Shown: positions 1-10,131, counted from the first letter of the stretch. The stretch is 64,000 bases of DNA from Halalkalicoccus sp. CG83 (GCF_037081715.1 NZ_JAZDDH010000002.1:124001-188000), one strand, 5' to 3'. A program made the numbers and translations. The notes: generated by a model from the letters alone, not told the origin.

Positions 1-1184
<1,184 letters not shown>

Positions 1185-1300
1185 GCTCGAGGTTCGCGCT
1201 CTACGGACTTAGCCTCCGGCACCGCATACGACGGCGACGTCGGCCCGTTCCCGGCCGACGGCCGGCCCGAACCCGCCCGTCGATGGTTCGGAACGCGGCG

Positions 1301-1975
1301 CTACCCCGTCATCATCGACTCGTCCTGAACGGCCTCCCCGCCAAGCCGTCGCTCGACGAGCGCGAGCAGGCTGTCGAGACCGATCGCCAACAGCGCGCCG
1401 GGTATCGCGCCGGCCAGGATCCGGGACGTGTCGAAGAGGTCGATGCCGCTGATGACCCAGACCCCGAGGCCGCCGCCGCCGATGAAGAACGCGAGGTACG
1501 CCGTGCCGACGTTGATGACCGTGCTCGTCCGGATGCCGGCGAACACCACCGGCACCGAGAGCGGGAGCCGGATCCGCCGCAGGACGTCGGTGTCGGTCAT
1601 TCCCATTCCGCGAGCCGCCTCGACCGTACTCTCCTCGACGTTCTCCAGCCCCGTGATCGTGTTCGTGAGAATCGGCAACAGCGCGTAGACGAACAGCGCG
1701 ATCACCGCAGACCTGAACCCCAGACCGAAGACCGGAAACGCAAGCGCGATCACCGCGAGCGTCGGGATCGTCTGGGCGACGTTCCCGACCGAGAGGATCG
1801 TACTTCGGAGGCGGTCGTACCGAACCGCGACGATGCCGAGCGGGACGGCCACCAGGATCGCAGCGACCTCCGAGATCAGCACGAGTGCGAGGTGCTGGCG
1901 GAGCAGTTCGAGGAACTCGACCCAGTTCGCCGTCAGATACTCCGCCGCGCCGTACAGGTTGCCGAGGACGCTCAT
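1301..1975 (-). CDS. Osmoprotectant-type ABC transporter, second permease subunit
   Basis: A 224-residue hydrophobic protein with the binding-protein-dependent transport permease fold (about five or six membrane helices) and the EAA-type loop TVEAARGMGMTDTDVLRRIRLPLSVP. Similarity is to OpuCB/OpuCD (ProW-like) permeases of glycine betaine, carnitine or choline importers. Its start overlaps the end of the ATPase gene by 4 bp, so it is the last gene of a translationally coupled four-gene operon. Such importers supply compatible solutes; the actual ligand is inferred from family only. Confidence 0.85.
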   Translation of the reverse strand: MSVLGNLYGAAEYLTANWVEFLELLRQHLALVLISEVAAILVAVPLGIVAVRYDRLRSTILSVGNVAQTIPTLAVIALAFPVFGLGFRSAVIALFVYALLPILTNTITGLENVEESTVEAARGMGMTDTDVLRRIRLPLSVPVVFAGIRTSTVINVGTAYLAFFIGGGGLGVWVISGIDLFDTSRILAGAIPGALLAIGLDSLLALVERRLGGEAVQDESMMTG

Positions 1976-2937
1976 CGCTCGACCTGCGCGCGCTGTGTGT
2001 CCTGGATCCGTTCTCGGGTCACACGGCCGACGAGCCGGTCGTCCCCGTTCCTGACCGAGAGCGTGTCGGTGTCCTCCTGGAGCATCCGCGACAGCGCCGA
2101 TTCGAGGTTGGCGTCGGGCGACACCGCCTCGTCCGGCGTCCTCCCGTCTTGCGTCCCGTCGGCGACCGGCTCCATGACCTCCTCGACGCGGATCAGTCCG
2201 AGCCGCTTGAGGGTGCGGTCGTCGCCGATGAACTCCTCGACGAACTCGTTCGCCGGCTGGCTGAGTATCTCGTTGGGCGTCCCGTACTGGACGATCTCGC
2301 CCACGTCGAAGATGGCGATCCTGTCGCCCATCTTCAGCGCCTCGTCGATGCTGTGGGTGACGAAGAGGATCGTCGTGTTGATCTCCTCCTGGATCTCGAG
2401 GAACTCGTCCTGGAGGTCCTCGCGGGTGATCGGATCGAGCGCCCCGAACGGCTCGTCCATCAGCAGGACGTCGGGGTCAGCCGCGAGCGCGCGTGCGACG
2501 CCGACCCGCTGGCGCTGTCCGCCCGAGAGGGCGGTCGGGTACTGGTCGCGGTACTTCGCGGGCGGCAGGTCGACCAGCGCCAGCAGTTCGTCCACGCGCT
2601 CGTCGATCCGCTCGCGATCCCAGCCCTTGAGCTCCGGCACGGTGGCGACGTTCTCGCCGACGGTCATGTGGTCGAACAGCCCCACCTCCTGGATCACGTA
2701 GCCGATGTCGCGCCTGAGCTCCGTGGCGTCGAGCGTTCGGGTGTCGGTCCCGTCGTAGTAGATCGTTCCTTCGGTCGGCTCCTCGAGGCGGTTGACGAGC
2801 TTCATCGTCGTCGTCTTGCCACAGCCGGAAGGACCGACCAGCACCGTCGTGGTCCCCTCCTCGACTCGGAAGCTGACGTTCTCTACCGCCCTCGTTCCGT
2901 CGGGATACACCTTGGTGACGTTCTCGAACTCGATCAT
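1972..2937 (-). CDS. Osmoprotectant-type ABC transporter, ATP-binding subunit with CBS domain
   Basis: A 321-residue ATPase starting MIEFENVTKVYPDG at 2937; a longer frame upstream runs through the permease gene and is not used. Walker A GPSGCGKTT is at residues 35-43, followed by the signature LSGGQRQR and Walker B VLLMDEP with the ALDP loop. The C-terminal part, roughly residues 250-315, contains a single CBS-type segment (SALSRMLQEDTDTLSV, RLVGRVTRERI). OpuA/OpuC ATPases use CBS domains to sense ionic strength. It overlaps both neighbouring permease genes by 4 bp. Confidence 0.9.
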   Translation of the reverse strand: MIEFENVTKVYPDGTRAVENVSFRVEEGTTTVLVGPSGCGKTTTMKLVNRLEEPTEGTIYYDGTDTRTLDATELRRDIGYVIQEVGLFDHMTVGENVATVPELKGWDRERIDERVDELLALVDLPPAKYRDQYPTALSGGQRQRVGVARALAADPDVLLMDEPFGALDPITREDLQDEFLEIQEEINTTILFVTHSIDEALKMGDRIAIFDVGEIVQYGTPNEILSQPANEFVEEFIGDDRTLKRLGLIRVEEVMEPVADGTQDGRTPDEAVSPDANLESALSRMLQEDTDTLSVRNGDDRLVGRVTRERIQDTQRAQVER

Positions 2938-3638
2938 CCGACCACCCCCCAGAGCGCTCGTGCCGCCAGGCTCCGCTCGACCTCCTCCCCGTTGCGCAGG
3001 TAGAGGACCTGCTCGACCGCCTCGAACAGGTAGTCGGCCGCCAGTGCGAGCAGCGATACCAGCACGGTCGCCGTGACGATCATCTCGGTGTACGACTCGT
3101 AGATGCCGACGAAGATGTAGTCGCCGAGGCCGCCGGCGCCGACGTACGCGCCGACGGTAGCGACCCCGATCAGGATCACGACCGCGTTCCGCACTCCCGC
3201 GGTGATCACCGGCAGCGCGTTCGGAAACCGGATACGCCGGAGACGCTGTCGCCTCGTCATCCCCAGTCCGGTTCCCGCCTCGATCGCCCCCTCGTCCACC
3301 CTCGTCAGTCCGATGTAGGTGTTGCGGATGACGGGCAGTTGGGCGTAGAGCACGAGCGCGACGATCACCGGCGGATTGCCGATGCCGACGAACGGTATCA
3401 GCAGTCCGAACAGCGCGATGCTGGGGATCGTCATCGCGACGCCGGCGAGCCACAACACGAGCGTCGAGGTGGATCGATACAGCGTGATCGCGATCCCCAG
3501 CGATATCCCCAGCGGTAGCGCGATCAACAGCGTCTGGAACACGAGTTCGACGTGTTCTACGGTCGCGATGACGAGTTCGACCCAGTTCTCCGAGACGTAA
3601 TCGAGATACGAGATCGGCAGGGTGGGTGTCGAATACAT
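2934..3638 (-). CDS. Osmoprotectant-type ABC transporter, first permease subunit
   Basis: A 234-residue integral membrane protein with an EAA loop (AIEAGTGLGMTRRQRLRRIRFPNALP) and the overall pattern of OpuCB/ProW permeases. It is paralogous to the 1301-1975 permease, and two different permeases with one ATPase and one binding protein is the OpuC arrangement. It begins 3 bp after the binding-protein gene and overlaps the ATPase gene by 4 bp. Confidence 0.88.
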   Translation of the reverse strand: MYSTPTLPISYLDYVSENWVELVIATVEHVELVFQTLLIALPLGISLGIAITLYRSTSTLVLWLAGVAMTIPSIALFGLLIPFVGIGNPPVIVALVLYAQLPVIRNTYIGLTRVDEGAIEAGTGLGMTRRQRLRRIRFPNALPVITAGVRNAVVILIGVATVGAYVGAGGLGDYIFVGIYESYTEMIVTATVLVSLLALAADYLFEAVEQVLYLRNGEEVERSLAARALWGVVG

Positions 3639-3641
3639 GGC

Positions 3642-4586
3642 CTAGATCAGGCCGTTCTCGTCGAGGTGGTCACGCGCGACGGACTGGGCGCTCTCCTCCT
3701 CGACCGCGATCCGTACGTTCAGTTCGATCACCTGCTCCTCGGAGGTAAGCGAGTCCGAGACGGCGTTCAGCTCCTCCTCCATCTCGGGGTGCTCCTCCAG
3801 GCTCTCCCCGTCGACCAGCGGCGCCGGGTTGTACGGGAGGAAGAACTCCTCATCGTCCTCGAGGACGATCAGATCGAACTGCTCGATGTTGGGGTTGGTC
3901 GTGAAGACCATGCCGATCTCCGCCTCGCCCTGGCCGACGATCTCGTAGGTCAGATCCGCGCTGACGCTGCGCGTGTCGAGCTCGTCCACCCGGTCCTCGA
4001 ACCCGTAGTGCTCGACGAGTCCGGGCCAACCGTCGCTTCGCTCCTGGAACTCGGATCCCAGCACGACGGTGAGGTCGGTGTTGCCCTCGGTCACGTGCTC
4101 GGCGAGCCCGCTCATCGTCTCGATCCCGGTCTCCTCCACCCACTGCGGGTTCGCACCGATCCCGTACGTGTTGTTGTAGGAGGCGGGCCGGAGGTACTGG
4201 AGACCGTGTTCCTCCTCCATCTCCGCTCTGGTCCGTTCGTAGAGCTCGTCGGGGTCGGCGATGACCTCGTCGTGCTGGGGCGGGATGGTGGCCCACGCGC
4301 CGCCGGTGTAGAGGTGATAGAAGTCCACCTCGCCGTTGCTCACGGCCTCGAAACACTGGCGTGCGCCCCCGAGGCCGATCTCGTCGTTGACCTCGAGGTC
4401 CGTGTTGGCGTCGAGGACCTCGTATCCCATGTAGCCGAGCAGGCGCGCCTCGCTCCACTGCATGGACGCCACGTCGACGCTGTCTCCTCCCCTGAGCGCG
4501 TCGGCACAGCCCCCAAGCGCGATCGTCCCCGTCGCGGCCAGCGCCGCGCCCCCTCGACGGAGACTTTCCCTGCGATTGAGCTTCAT
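3642..4586 (-). CDS. Osmoprotectant-type ABC transporter, substrate-binding lipoprotein (OpuAC/ProX-like)
   Basis: A 314-residue first gene of the operon. The N-terminus has an RR-containing n-region (NRRESLRRG), an Ala/Gly-rich h-region and the lipobox LGGC, so a twin-arginine-exported lipoprotein is likely, as is usual in haloarchaea. The mature part resembles OpuAC-domain binding proteins (SMQWSEARLLGYMGYEVL, DFYHLYTGGAWATIPPQ). It would capture a quaternary amine such as glycine betaine at the outer membrane face and deliver it to the two permeases. The ligand-cage aromatics were not mapped. Confidence 0.87.
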   Translation of the reverse strand: MKLNRRESLRRGGAALAATGTIALGGCADALRGGDSVDVASMQWSEARLLGYMGYEVLDANTDLEVNDEIGLGGARQCFEAVSNGEVDFYHLYTGGAWATIPPQHDEVIADPDELYERTRAEMEEEHGLQYLRPASYNNTYGIGANPQWVEETGIETMSGLAEHVTEGNTDLTVVLGSEFQERSDGWPGLVEHYGFEDRVDELDTRSVSADLTYEIVGQGEAEIGMVFTTNPNIEQFDLIVLEDDEEFFLPYNPAPLVDGESLEEHPEMEEELNAVSDSLTSEEQVIELNVRIAVEEESAQSVARDHLDENGLI

Positions 4587-4881
4587 GAGTGCGGATAGGT
4601 CTCGAGTAACTTATTCACCCCACTTGCAACGATCTCTCTCAGTGCATAGGGGTTCGAGCGACGGCTCGGAGTCTCGTTATCGTCCCTCGACAGCGGTATG
4701 CTCCGTGCCGACGAAGGACCTGCTCCGTCCACCCTTCATCTACACCCCTCTGAACGAGCGGGTGAGCCGCGGTCGGCGAGCGGCTGCTCCGACATCGGTT
4801 CGCCGACGTTCAGGTCGTCGATCCATCGGTTCCGCCGTCCGACGGAGAATACTTTATTCGGTAGCCGCACGCGTACCCGGT
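4587..4881. other. Intergenic region between the ABC operon and the 4882 gene
   Basis: About 295 bp carrying two divergent promoters. No convincing gene was found. On the plus strand, the AT-rich string ACTTTATTCGG at about 4850-4860 sits some 27 bp before the ATG at 4882, which fits a TATA box for a leaderless transcript. Confidence 0.5.
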
Positions 4882-5118
4882 ATGGGAGAGATCGACGGCC
4901 TCGATGAGATGAAGAGCTACCTGACGCCGCGCCAGGAGACCGAGATGACGGCGACCTACCAGAACACCACGGCCATCGCGTGTCCGGTCTGCGAGGAGTC
5001 CTTCGACAACCTCGTCGTCTGCAAACGTGACGAAACGAGCCTCTCGCTCGAGAAGGTGATGAGCCTCTGTACCGTGACGAACGACGACGGCCGCCTGTTC
5101 CTGTTCACGCACGAGTAG
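4882..5118 (+). CDS. Small haloarchaeal protein with a CPVC motif
   Basis: A 78-residue protein, start ATG at 4882 chosen because a TATA-like element lies about 27 bp upstream and the upstream extension looks like non-coding sequence. It contains ACPVCEESFDNLVVC, giving C-x2-C plus a further Cys, and a C-terminus ending LFLFTHE. It resembles a family of short haloarchaeal proteins sometimes annotated as flagella-cluster-like proteins. The cysteines suggest zinc or redox use, but the function is unknown. Confidence 0.7.
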   Translation: MGEIDGLDEMKSYLTPRQETEMTATYQNTTAIACPVCEESFDNLVVCKRDETSLSLEKVMSLCTVTNDDGRLFLFTHE

Positions 5119-5184
5119 GTTCGACGACCGTCCCGAACCCGAACGCCCGCGTCCAGACCGACCGCCTCCTCCCGCTGCGGGCAG

Positions 5185-5334
5185 CTACCGCCGGTCGCTA
5201 CCCCACCGTCCGTGACTGGACGCCGCCCACCCCTCCGGCGTGGTTCGTTCGTGGTTCTCGGGACACATCGACAGGTGGCCGTACTTCGCCCTCTCCGTGA
5301 GGAACGCCTTACCGCACAGGTCACATTCGTTCAT
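5185..5334 (-). CDS. Putative 49-residue C2HC zinc-finger protein
   Basis: Translating the minus strand from the ATG at 5334 gives MNECDLCGKAFLTERAKYG followed by HLSMCPENH and a stop at 5185. Cys4, Cys7, His20 and Cys24 form a C-x2-C-x12-H-x3-C pattern typical of a single zinc finger. Haloarchaea encode many such micro-proteins. It is tail-to-tail with the 4882 gene and too short for routine gene calling. Support is the motif alone. Confidence 0.5.
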   Translation of the reverse strand: MNECDLCGKAFLTERAKYGHLSMCPENHERTTPEGWAASSHGRWGSDRR

Positions 5335-5490
5335 GGTTCACGGCTTCTCCGGATCACACCGCTATCGAGTTCGTAGAGATGACAACACTTCGTTATGACG
5401 TGCAATATACCGGTCAGCGGGGACGTAGTTCGCGTTCGATCGAACAGCCGAACGCGGACGCGTGGATTCGTTCGATCGCCGTCGTCGACG

Positions 5491-6276
5491 CTACGCCGAA
5501 TCGACGCTCAGCACGAGGTCGAACGGCTCGTCGGCGGGGGCGTCCTCGGGCGCGACGTAGCCGGCGGCGAACGCCGAGGCGACCGTCCCGCCCGCGGCGT
5601 CGACGTCCACGCCGAGGACCGCTTCCTCGCGCTCGCCGGCCGGGTAGACGCACAGCCGGTAGGAGCCCGCGGGCACCTCGGCGTAGCCCGAGTCGCCGAA
5701 CTCGACGCCCTCGAACAGCGTGTCGCCGGTCTCCGCGACGACGACGTCGACGGCGGGTGCGTCGGGCGAGGCGTGGACCGCACGGATGCGGGCGGTGTCG
5801 TCGCCGGGATCGCTGTTGTCGTCCTCGAACACCGCGAGTTCGAGGGGCTGGTTCTCGTCGGCGACCTCGCCGATGGCGGCGACGGTCAGGTCGGCCGCGG
5901 GCACGTCGAGGTCCTCCTCGAGGACTGCCTCCTCGCTACCCGCGCCGGCCGGCGCGACCTTCACGTTGTAGCTCCCTGCGGGGAGTTCGAGATACTCACT
6001 GACCGCCTTGAACGGGACGTCCTCGAGGACGGCCTCGTCGTCGACGAAGACGTCGACGTTCGGCGCGTCGGGCGAGAGGTGCGCGACGCGGACGTTTGCG
6101 ACCTCTTCCTCTCCTCCTTCCATCGATTCCTCGTCACTGCTCTCGCCGCCCTCGTTGCGCTCCTCACCGTCGTCGTGGCTGTCCGCGCTCGCGAAGCCGC
6201 CGGTGAGGGCGACGGCGGCCACGCCGCCGCCGATCTGTACGAATCGTCGCCGTGAGATACCGGTTCGTTGTGGCAT
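5491..6276 (-). CDS. Tat-exported DUF4397 protein with two repeat domains
   Basis: A 261-residue protein. The signal SRRRFVQIGGGVAAVALTGG is a clear twin-arginine peptide. After an acidic Glu/Ser linker come two DUF4397 units, each with the pattern VRVAHLSPDAPNVDVF (or IRAVHASPDAPAVDVV) and ELPAGSYNVKV (or EVPAGSYRLCV). DUF4397 is an all-beta extracellular domain of unknown function. It lies 57 bp downstream of the LOV-HTH10 regulator gene on the same strand, so it could be co-transcribed or a target. Confidence 0.85.
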   Translation of the reverse strand: MPQRTGISRRRFVQIGGGVAAVALTGGFASADSHDDGEERNEGGESSDEESMEGGEEEVANVRVAHLSPDAPNVDVFVDDEAVLEDVPFKAVSEYLELPAGSYNVKVAPAGAGSEEAVLEEDLDVPAADLTVAAIGEVADENQPLELAVFEDDNSDPGDDTARIRAVHASPDAPAVDVVVAETGDTLFEGVEFGDSGYAEVPAGSYRLCVYPAGEREEAVLGVDVDAAGGTVASAFAAGYVAPEDAPADEPFDLVLSVDSA

Positions 6277-6333
6277 TCTGTAACTCCGATCGATGGTATG
6301 GCTGCCAATCCCATCAGCGCTGGACCCGACTAG

Positions 6334-7923
6334 TCAGGTGTCTCGCTCGAAGAACTCGTCGAGGACCTTCCGCTGGGCCGCGCGGAGGTGCTGGTGGAAC
6401 GTCGAGCGCGAGATGCCCATCGAGTCGGCGAGCTCCGGGCCAGAGATCTGGCGCTGGGGCTCGAAGTAGCCGCTCACGTAGGCCTTCCGCAACGCCAGCA
6501 ACTGTTTGTCCGTGAGCCGTTCCTCGACCGAATGGCGGTACTCCGCATCGGTCCGCGGTGGCCGTTCGTGTTCGTGTCGCGCGACCAGTTCGGCGCCCGG
6601 ACAGCTTTCGGTAACCGCCTCGACGATCGAGCGCGGACGAACGCCGGCCGGCACGAGCAGCCGGAGACGTCCCTCTCCCTCGGCCGCGGTCATCGAGCGT
6701 ATCCGAACCCCCCTGTTGGCCAGTCGCGTGACGATCGATGCCCCGCCGAGTCGGAACTCGATCAACCCCGACGTCGCGTCCGCGGTCAACAGGACCGCCT
6801 CCTCGACCTCCTCGAACCGCGCCGCGAGGTCACGGACCTCCTCGGGGTCGCCGCCCGTCACCGTGAAGAACGCGAGCGAGGCGCTGTCGAGCGCCGTCCC
6901 TTCGTAGGAGAACCGACAGCCGGTTCGAGAGGAGAGCCGAACGACGAAGAGGTCCTCCTGGCCGAGCGAGAAGTCGAGTTCGACGGCGGTGTCGACCGTC
7001 AGGATCCGTCGGCTCTCGAGCGCGTCGAACGTGCTCGCGATCGCCCGGCCGATCGACGTGAGCACCACCCGTTCGTGTTCGACGAACGCGTCGTCCCGGG
7101 CGGCGTAAACGGTTAGAACGCCGTGCGTCGTCTCGCTGGCCACCAGCGGGATCGCGGCCATGGCCCGGACGCCCTCGTCCCGGATCCCGCCGTGCCAGCG
7201 TCGGTGCGACCCGATGCCGGAGACGAACTGGGCGGTCCCGGTCTCGAGCGCTCGGACGGTCGGGTCCTCGTTCCCGTCGACCGAGAGGCGTACGTCGTCG
7301 AGGTCACGGGTTCCCGCCCACGATTCGGGGACGATCCCGTCGGTCGTCGCCCGCTCCCCGATCCACGCCCCGTCGTACGCGTCGTCGTCGGCCAGCCGCT
7401 CGCATACGGCCCGTCCGACCCTCTCCCGGGTCGTCGCGTGGACGAGCGCCTGGGTGACGTCCTCCAGCAGTCCATCGATGCGGTCCAGAAGCCGCTGGAG
7501 CTTCGCGCGTTCGCGCTCGACCTCCTCGACCCGGCGTTTGATCTCGAACTCGGCCTCCTTTCTCGCCGTCACGTCCGTCTGGAAGCCGACGAAGTGCGTC
7601 ACCTCCCCGTCCTCGTGCAGCGGCGCGATGTCGACCCTGTTCCAGAACTCCGTTCCGTCCTTCCGGTAGTTGCGCAGTTCGACGGAGACCGCCTCCTCGT
7701 TCTCGATCGCCTCCCGCATCGCCGTGACCGGCTCGTCCTCGGTGTTCCTCCCCTGGAGGAACCGGCAGTTGCTGCCGAGCGTCTCCTCCTTCGGATATCC
7801 CGTCAGTCGTTCGAAGGCGTCGTTGAGGTAGATCAGCGGGTTGTCCGGCCGCCTGGCGTCGGCGATCGTGATGCCGATGGGCGCCTCGTCGATCGCCCGT
7901 TCGATCAACGGATCGTTGCTCAT
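6334..7923 (-). CDS. Bat-like regulator: LOV/PAS, GAF and HTH-10 domains
   Basis: A 529-residue protein when started at the ATG at 7923 (MSNDPLIERAIDEAP); a longer frame exists but upstream residues look non-coding. Residues 10-120 form a PAS domain with full LOV signatures: GSNCRFLQG (Cys53), RNYRKDGTEFWN (Asn85, Asn95) and GFQTDVT (Gln115). A short coiled coil leads to a GAF domain at about 150-300, then a Bat-type regulatory region and a C-terminal HTH-10 helix-turn-helix (LTDKQLLALRKAY, ELADSMGISRSTFHQHL). The architecture matches bacterioopsin-activator-type regulators; the LOV residues predict a flavin blue-light sensor. No bacteriorhodopsin or carotenoid gene lies nearby. Confidence 0.88.
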   Translation of the reverse strand: MSNDPLIERAIDEAPIGITIADARRPDNPLIYLNDAFERLTGYPKEETLGSNCRFLQGRNTEDEPVTAMREAIENEEAVSVELRNYRKDGTEFWNRVDIAPLHEDGEVTHFVGFQTDVTARKEAEFEIKRRVEEVERERAKLQRLLDRIDGLLEDVTQALVHATTRERVGRAVCERLADDDAYDGAWIGERATTDGIVPESWAGTRDLDDVRLSVDGNEDPTVRALETGTAQFVSGIGSHRRWHGGIRDEGVRAMAAIPLVASETTHGVLTVYAARDDAFVEHERVVLTSIGRAIASTFDALESRRILTVDTAVELDFSLGQEDLFVVRLSSRTGCRFSYEGTALDSASLAFFTVTGGDPEEVRDLAARFEEVEEAVLLTADATSGLIEFRLGGASIVTRLANRGVRIRSMTAAEGEGRLRLLVPAGVRPRSIVEAVTESCPGAELVARHEHERPPRTDAEYRHSVEERLTDKQLLALRKAYVSGYFEPQRQISGPELADSMGISRSTFHQHLRAAQRKVLDEFFERDT

Positions 7924-8156
7924 GGCACAGGTCGTCGAGGAACCGACAAATAGCTTGAGTCGACCTGGGAAGCCCGTCGAGCCTCGGCCGAGCGGGTCGA
8001 CGTCGGCCGTCGTGACGACGCCGGCTCCGAACGGGACGAACGGTCCCGCGCCGGGGGTTCGGTCGTCCGCCGTCGACGCGCGCCTCGCAACCGTATTTAT
8101 GATGCCGGAACGGGCAGGGACCACACTCAGGCGAATAGCGTTCCAGCCTAGAGACA

Positions 8157-8339
8157 GTGAACGACCGAACCGAGTACGTCTGTACCGAATGCGACTGGTC
8201 CGTCTGCATTCGAGAGGAGGGAGAGGGCGACGCCTCCCGACTCGCGATCGAACACTACCTCGAGTCCGGACACTCGGTCGCACGCGAGGACGAACCGGAT
8301 CCTCGTGGTCAACAACCCCTCTGGTCCACCCGACGGTAA
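8157..8339 (+). CDS. Small CxxC/H-x5-H zinc-finger-like protein
   Basis: A 60-residue protein with a GTG start at 8157. It contains VCTECDW near the N-terminus (C-x2-C) and EHYLESGHSVA downstream (H-x5-H), a plausible mononuclear zinc site. Many haloarchaea have such single-finger proteins. It is divergent from the LOV regulator with about 230 bp between them. Function unknown. Confidence 0.6.
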   Translation: MNDRTEYVCTECDWSVCIREEGEGDASRLAIEHYLESGHSVAREDEPDPRGQQPLWSTRR

Positions 8340-8588
8340 GTGTCCACCGGCCGCTACGTATCCCGCGCCGGACCGCCGCCGTCTCGCGTTCGTCCGGTAG
8401 GCGGCTCTCGCTTCGAACCCGTCGATGGAACGAGCCATCACCGGTCTCCCGGTCGAACTGTCCGCTCGATGACCTTCCGCCGGGGACCTGAGATCCCTCA
8501 GCGGGCCGATCACGCCCTTCCGCAGGGGACCCCGTTCGACCTGTCGATCCCCCGAACCCACTTCTACCGTCCGCCCCAACCGTCGGCC

Positions 8589-9077
8589 ATGAACGACGAC
8601 GGCGGGATCTCGATGTCGGTCGACGAGTTCGTCGAGTACTGCCGGACGCAGGCGGGGCTCCTCTCGGGGGAGGTCGAGACGATGAGCGAGGCAGCCGACG
8701 ACCTGCTGGCGGAGATCGACGAGGGGTTGGACGAGGTTCGAACGCGCCTCGATGGCCGGGCGACCGGCGTCGAACGGGCCGAAGCCCCGGCGGGCGGTCC
8801 GAATGCCGGAGACGTCGACGTCGCGGCGATCGAGGAGCTGGAGGCGGCTCTCGAGGAGAAACAGGCGGTCCTCGAGGCCAAACGAACCCGGATGAACGTC
8901 TTTCGAGAGCTCGCCGCCGGGTACACCGACCTCGCCGAGGAGCTCCGGTCGGACGTGAACGACGGCCGCGAGGCGATGGAGCGGGTCGTCCGCTTCGAGG
9001 CCGACCGCGACGCGCCGGCCTACTTCGATCGCCAAACGGTGTGTGAGGCTGCCTCGAGCGAACCCGACGACGGATAG
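8589..9077 (+). CDS. Acidic coiled-coil hypothetical protein
   Basis: A 162-residue protein begun at the ATG at 8589 (MNDDGGISMSVDEFVEYCR); the in-frame extension to 8340 is arginine-rich and atypical. It is strongly helical: long heptad-like stretches (VETMSEAADDLLAEIDEG, IEELEAALEEKQAVLEAK) separated by an Ala/Gly linker. There is no signal peptide or membrane segment. No family was recognised. The 250 bp before it contain no other convincing gene. Confidence 0.6.
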   Translation: MNDDGGISMSVDEFVEYCRTQAGLLSGEVETMSEAADDLLAEIDEGLDEVRTRLDGRATGVERAEAPAGGPNAGDVDVAAIEELEAALEEKQAVLEAKRTRMNVFRELAAGYTDLAEELRSDVNDGREAMERVVRFEADRDAPAYFDRQTVCEAASSEPDDG

Positions 9078-9119
9078 GGACGGTACCGGCGCTCGTGGGA
9101 GTACTCGCTCTAGAACGGT

Positions 9120-9143
9120 GCGTTCGGGCGGACTCGAACCACG
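9120..9143 (-). repeat. Partial copy of the tRNA-Val 3' end
   Basis: The stretch GCGTTCGGGCGGACTCGAAC (with three further matching bases) repeats, with about two mismatches, the 3' T-arm and acceptor part of the tRNA-Val gene at 9980-10053. It is in the same orientation on the 3' side of that gene, about 840 bp away, and the SnoaL-like gene lies between the two copies. This resembles an attachment-site duplication left by integration at a tRNA 3' end. Confidence 0.6.
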
Positions 9144-9322
9144 CCGAGACGGTCCGCCCGTCCTCCAGGCCCGAATCGCTCGTGGCGTTCGTGCGGACAG
9201 AACCACGCGGCCGGCGCCCGAACCTACCCCCGTCGGCCGTGACTTACTCGACCGAACCGTGGATCTCTTCCATGTGATCGTCAGTCGCGAACGCTCAGGG
9301 CGGTGAAACAGATCGTAGGTAA

Positions 9323-9817
9323 CTATCGATCGGCGAGACGGCCCTTCAGTTGGCCGATCATGAGTCGAACGATCTTGCGGGGCGAGTCGGGGATCGCGTC
9401 GAGCTGCTGGAGGAGGCCGAGCATGTCGTGGTTGTTGTAGACCTCGACGATCTCCCCGTCCTCGACGTGAACGAACGAGATCCCCGTGACGGCCACCGAC
9501 TTACCGGTGGCGGGGATGTCCATGAGGGCCCCTTCGTGGGTGCCGCGAGCGGTCCAGCGGACGCTCACACGGTCACCGTCGGCGATCGTCTCCTCGATCG
9601 CGAAGGAGAGGTCCGGGAACGCACTGAAATGCATGGAGAGGAACGCCTCGTACTCCTCGCGGTCGATCGGCTCGGGGCCGCTCATCCCGTAGAGCAGGCA
9701 GTCTTCGGCGTACAGTTCGGGGATCAGTTCGAGGTCGTGGCCGTCGAGAACCTCCGTGAAGGCGCGCTCGACGATCTCGTTCTCGTGGTTTCGATCGACG
9801 TAGGTGTGTGCAGGCAT
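9323..9817 (-). CDS. SnoaL-like ester-cyclase family protein (NTF2 fold)
   Basis: A 164-residue protein from the ATG at 9817 (MPAHTYVDRNHENEIVERAF); an alternative ATG lies five codons upstream. The pattern of an initial helix, YAEDCLLY, SMHFSAFPDLSFAIEE, ADGDRVSVRWTARGTHEGALM and a terminal GEIVEVYNNHDMLGLLQQL matches the SnoaL/aklanonic-ester-cyclase-like NTF2-fold family. Enzymatic activity cannot be assigned. It is enclosed between tRNA-Val and a partial copy of that tRNA's 3' end, so it may be acquired cargo. Confidence 0.75.
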   Translation of the reverse strand: MPAHTYVDRNHENEIVERAFTEVLDGHDLELIPELYAEDCLLYGMSGPEPIDREEYEAFLSMHFSAFPDLSFAIEETIADGDRVSVRWTARGTHEGALMDIPATGKSVAVTGISFVHVEDGEIVEVYNNHDMLGLLQQLDAIPDSPRKIVRLMIGQLKGRLADR

Positions 9818-9979
9818 GGTATGTACGACCATGTAGGATTCGAGGAAGGATAACCGTAGTGAGAGCAGTGCTATCTCGGGCTCACGAGGATGATCGCCAC
9901 CGCGATGGTCGCCCGCGACGACTTCCAGGAGTTCACCGCGAGCGAAGCGAGCCGGAGGCGAGCGCAGTAAAAAGCTGGA

Positions 9980-10053
9980 TGGGTTCGGGCGGATTCGAAC
10001 CACCGATCTCGGCCTTGTAAAGGCCGCGTCATAACCAACTAGACCACGAACCC
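9980..10053 (-). tRNA. tRNA-Val (TAC)
   Basis: The minus strand forms a complete 74-nt cloverleaf: acceptor GGGTTCG paired with CGAACCC, discriminator A, anticodon stem CGGCC/GGCCG around the loop TTTACAA (anticodon TAC), and T-loop GGTTCGAATCC. No intron and no encoded CCA. Confidence 0.95.
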
Positions 10054-10131
10054 GCATCCCGAGACAGTCGTTGCGGTGGAATAACCCTTCTGGATCGAAA
10101 CCGATTACTCTCGAAGGGCCCATCCGTCGGT

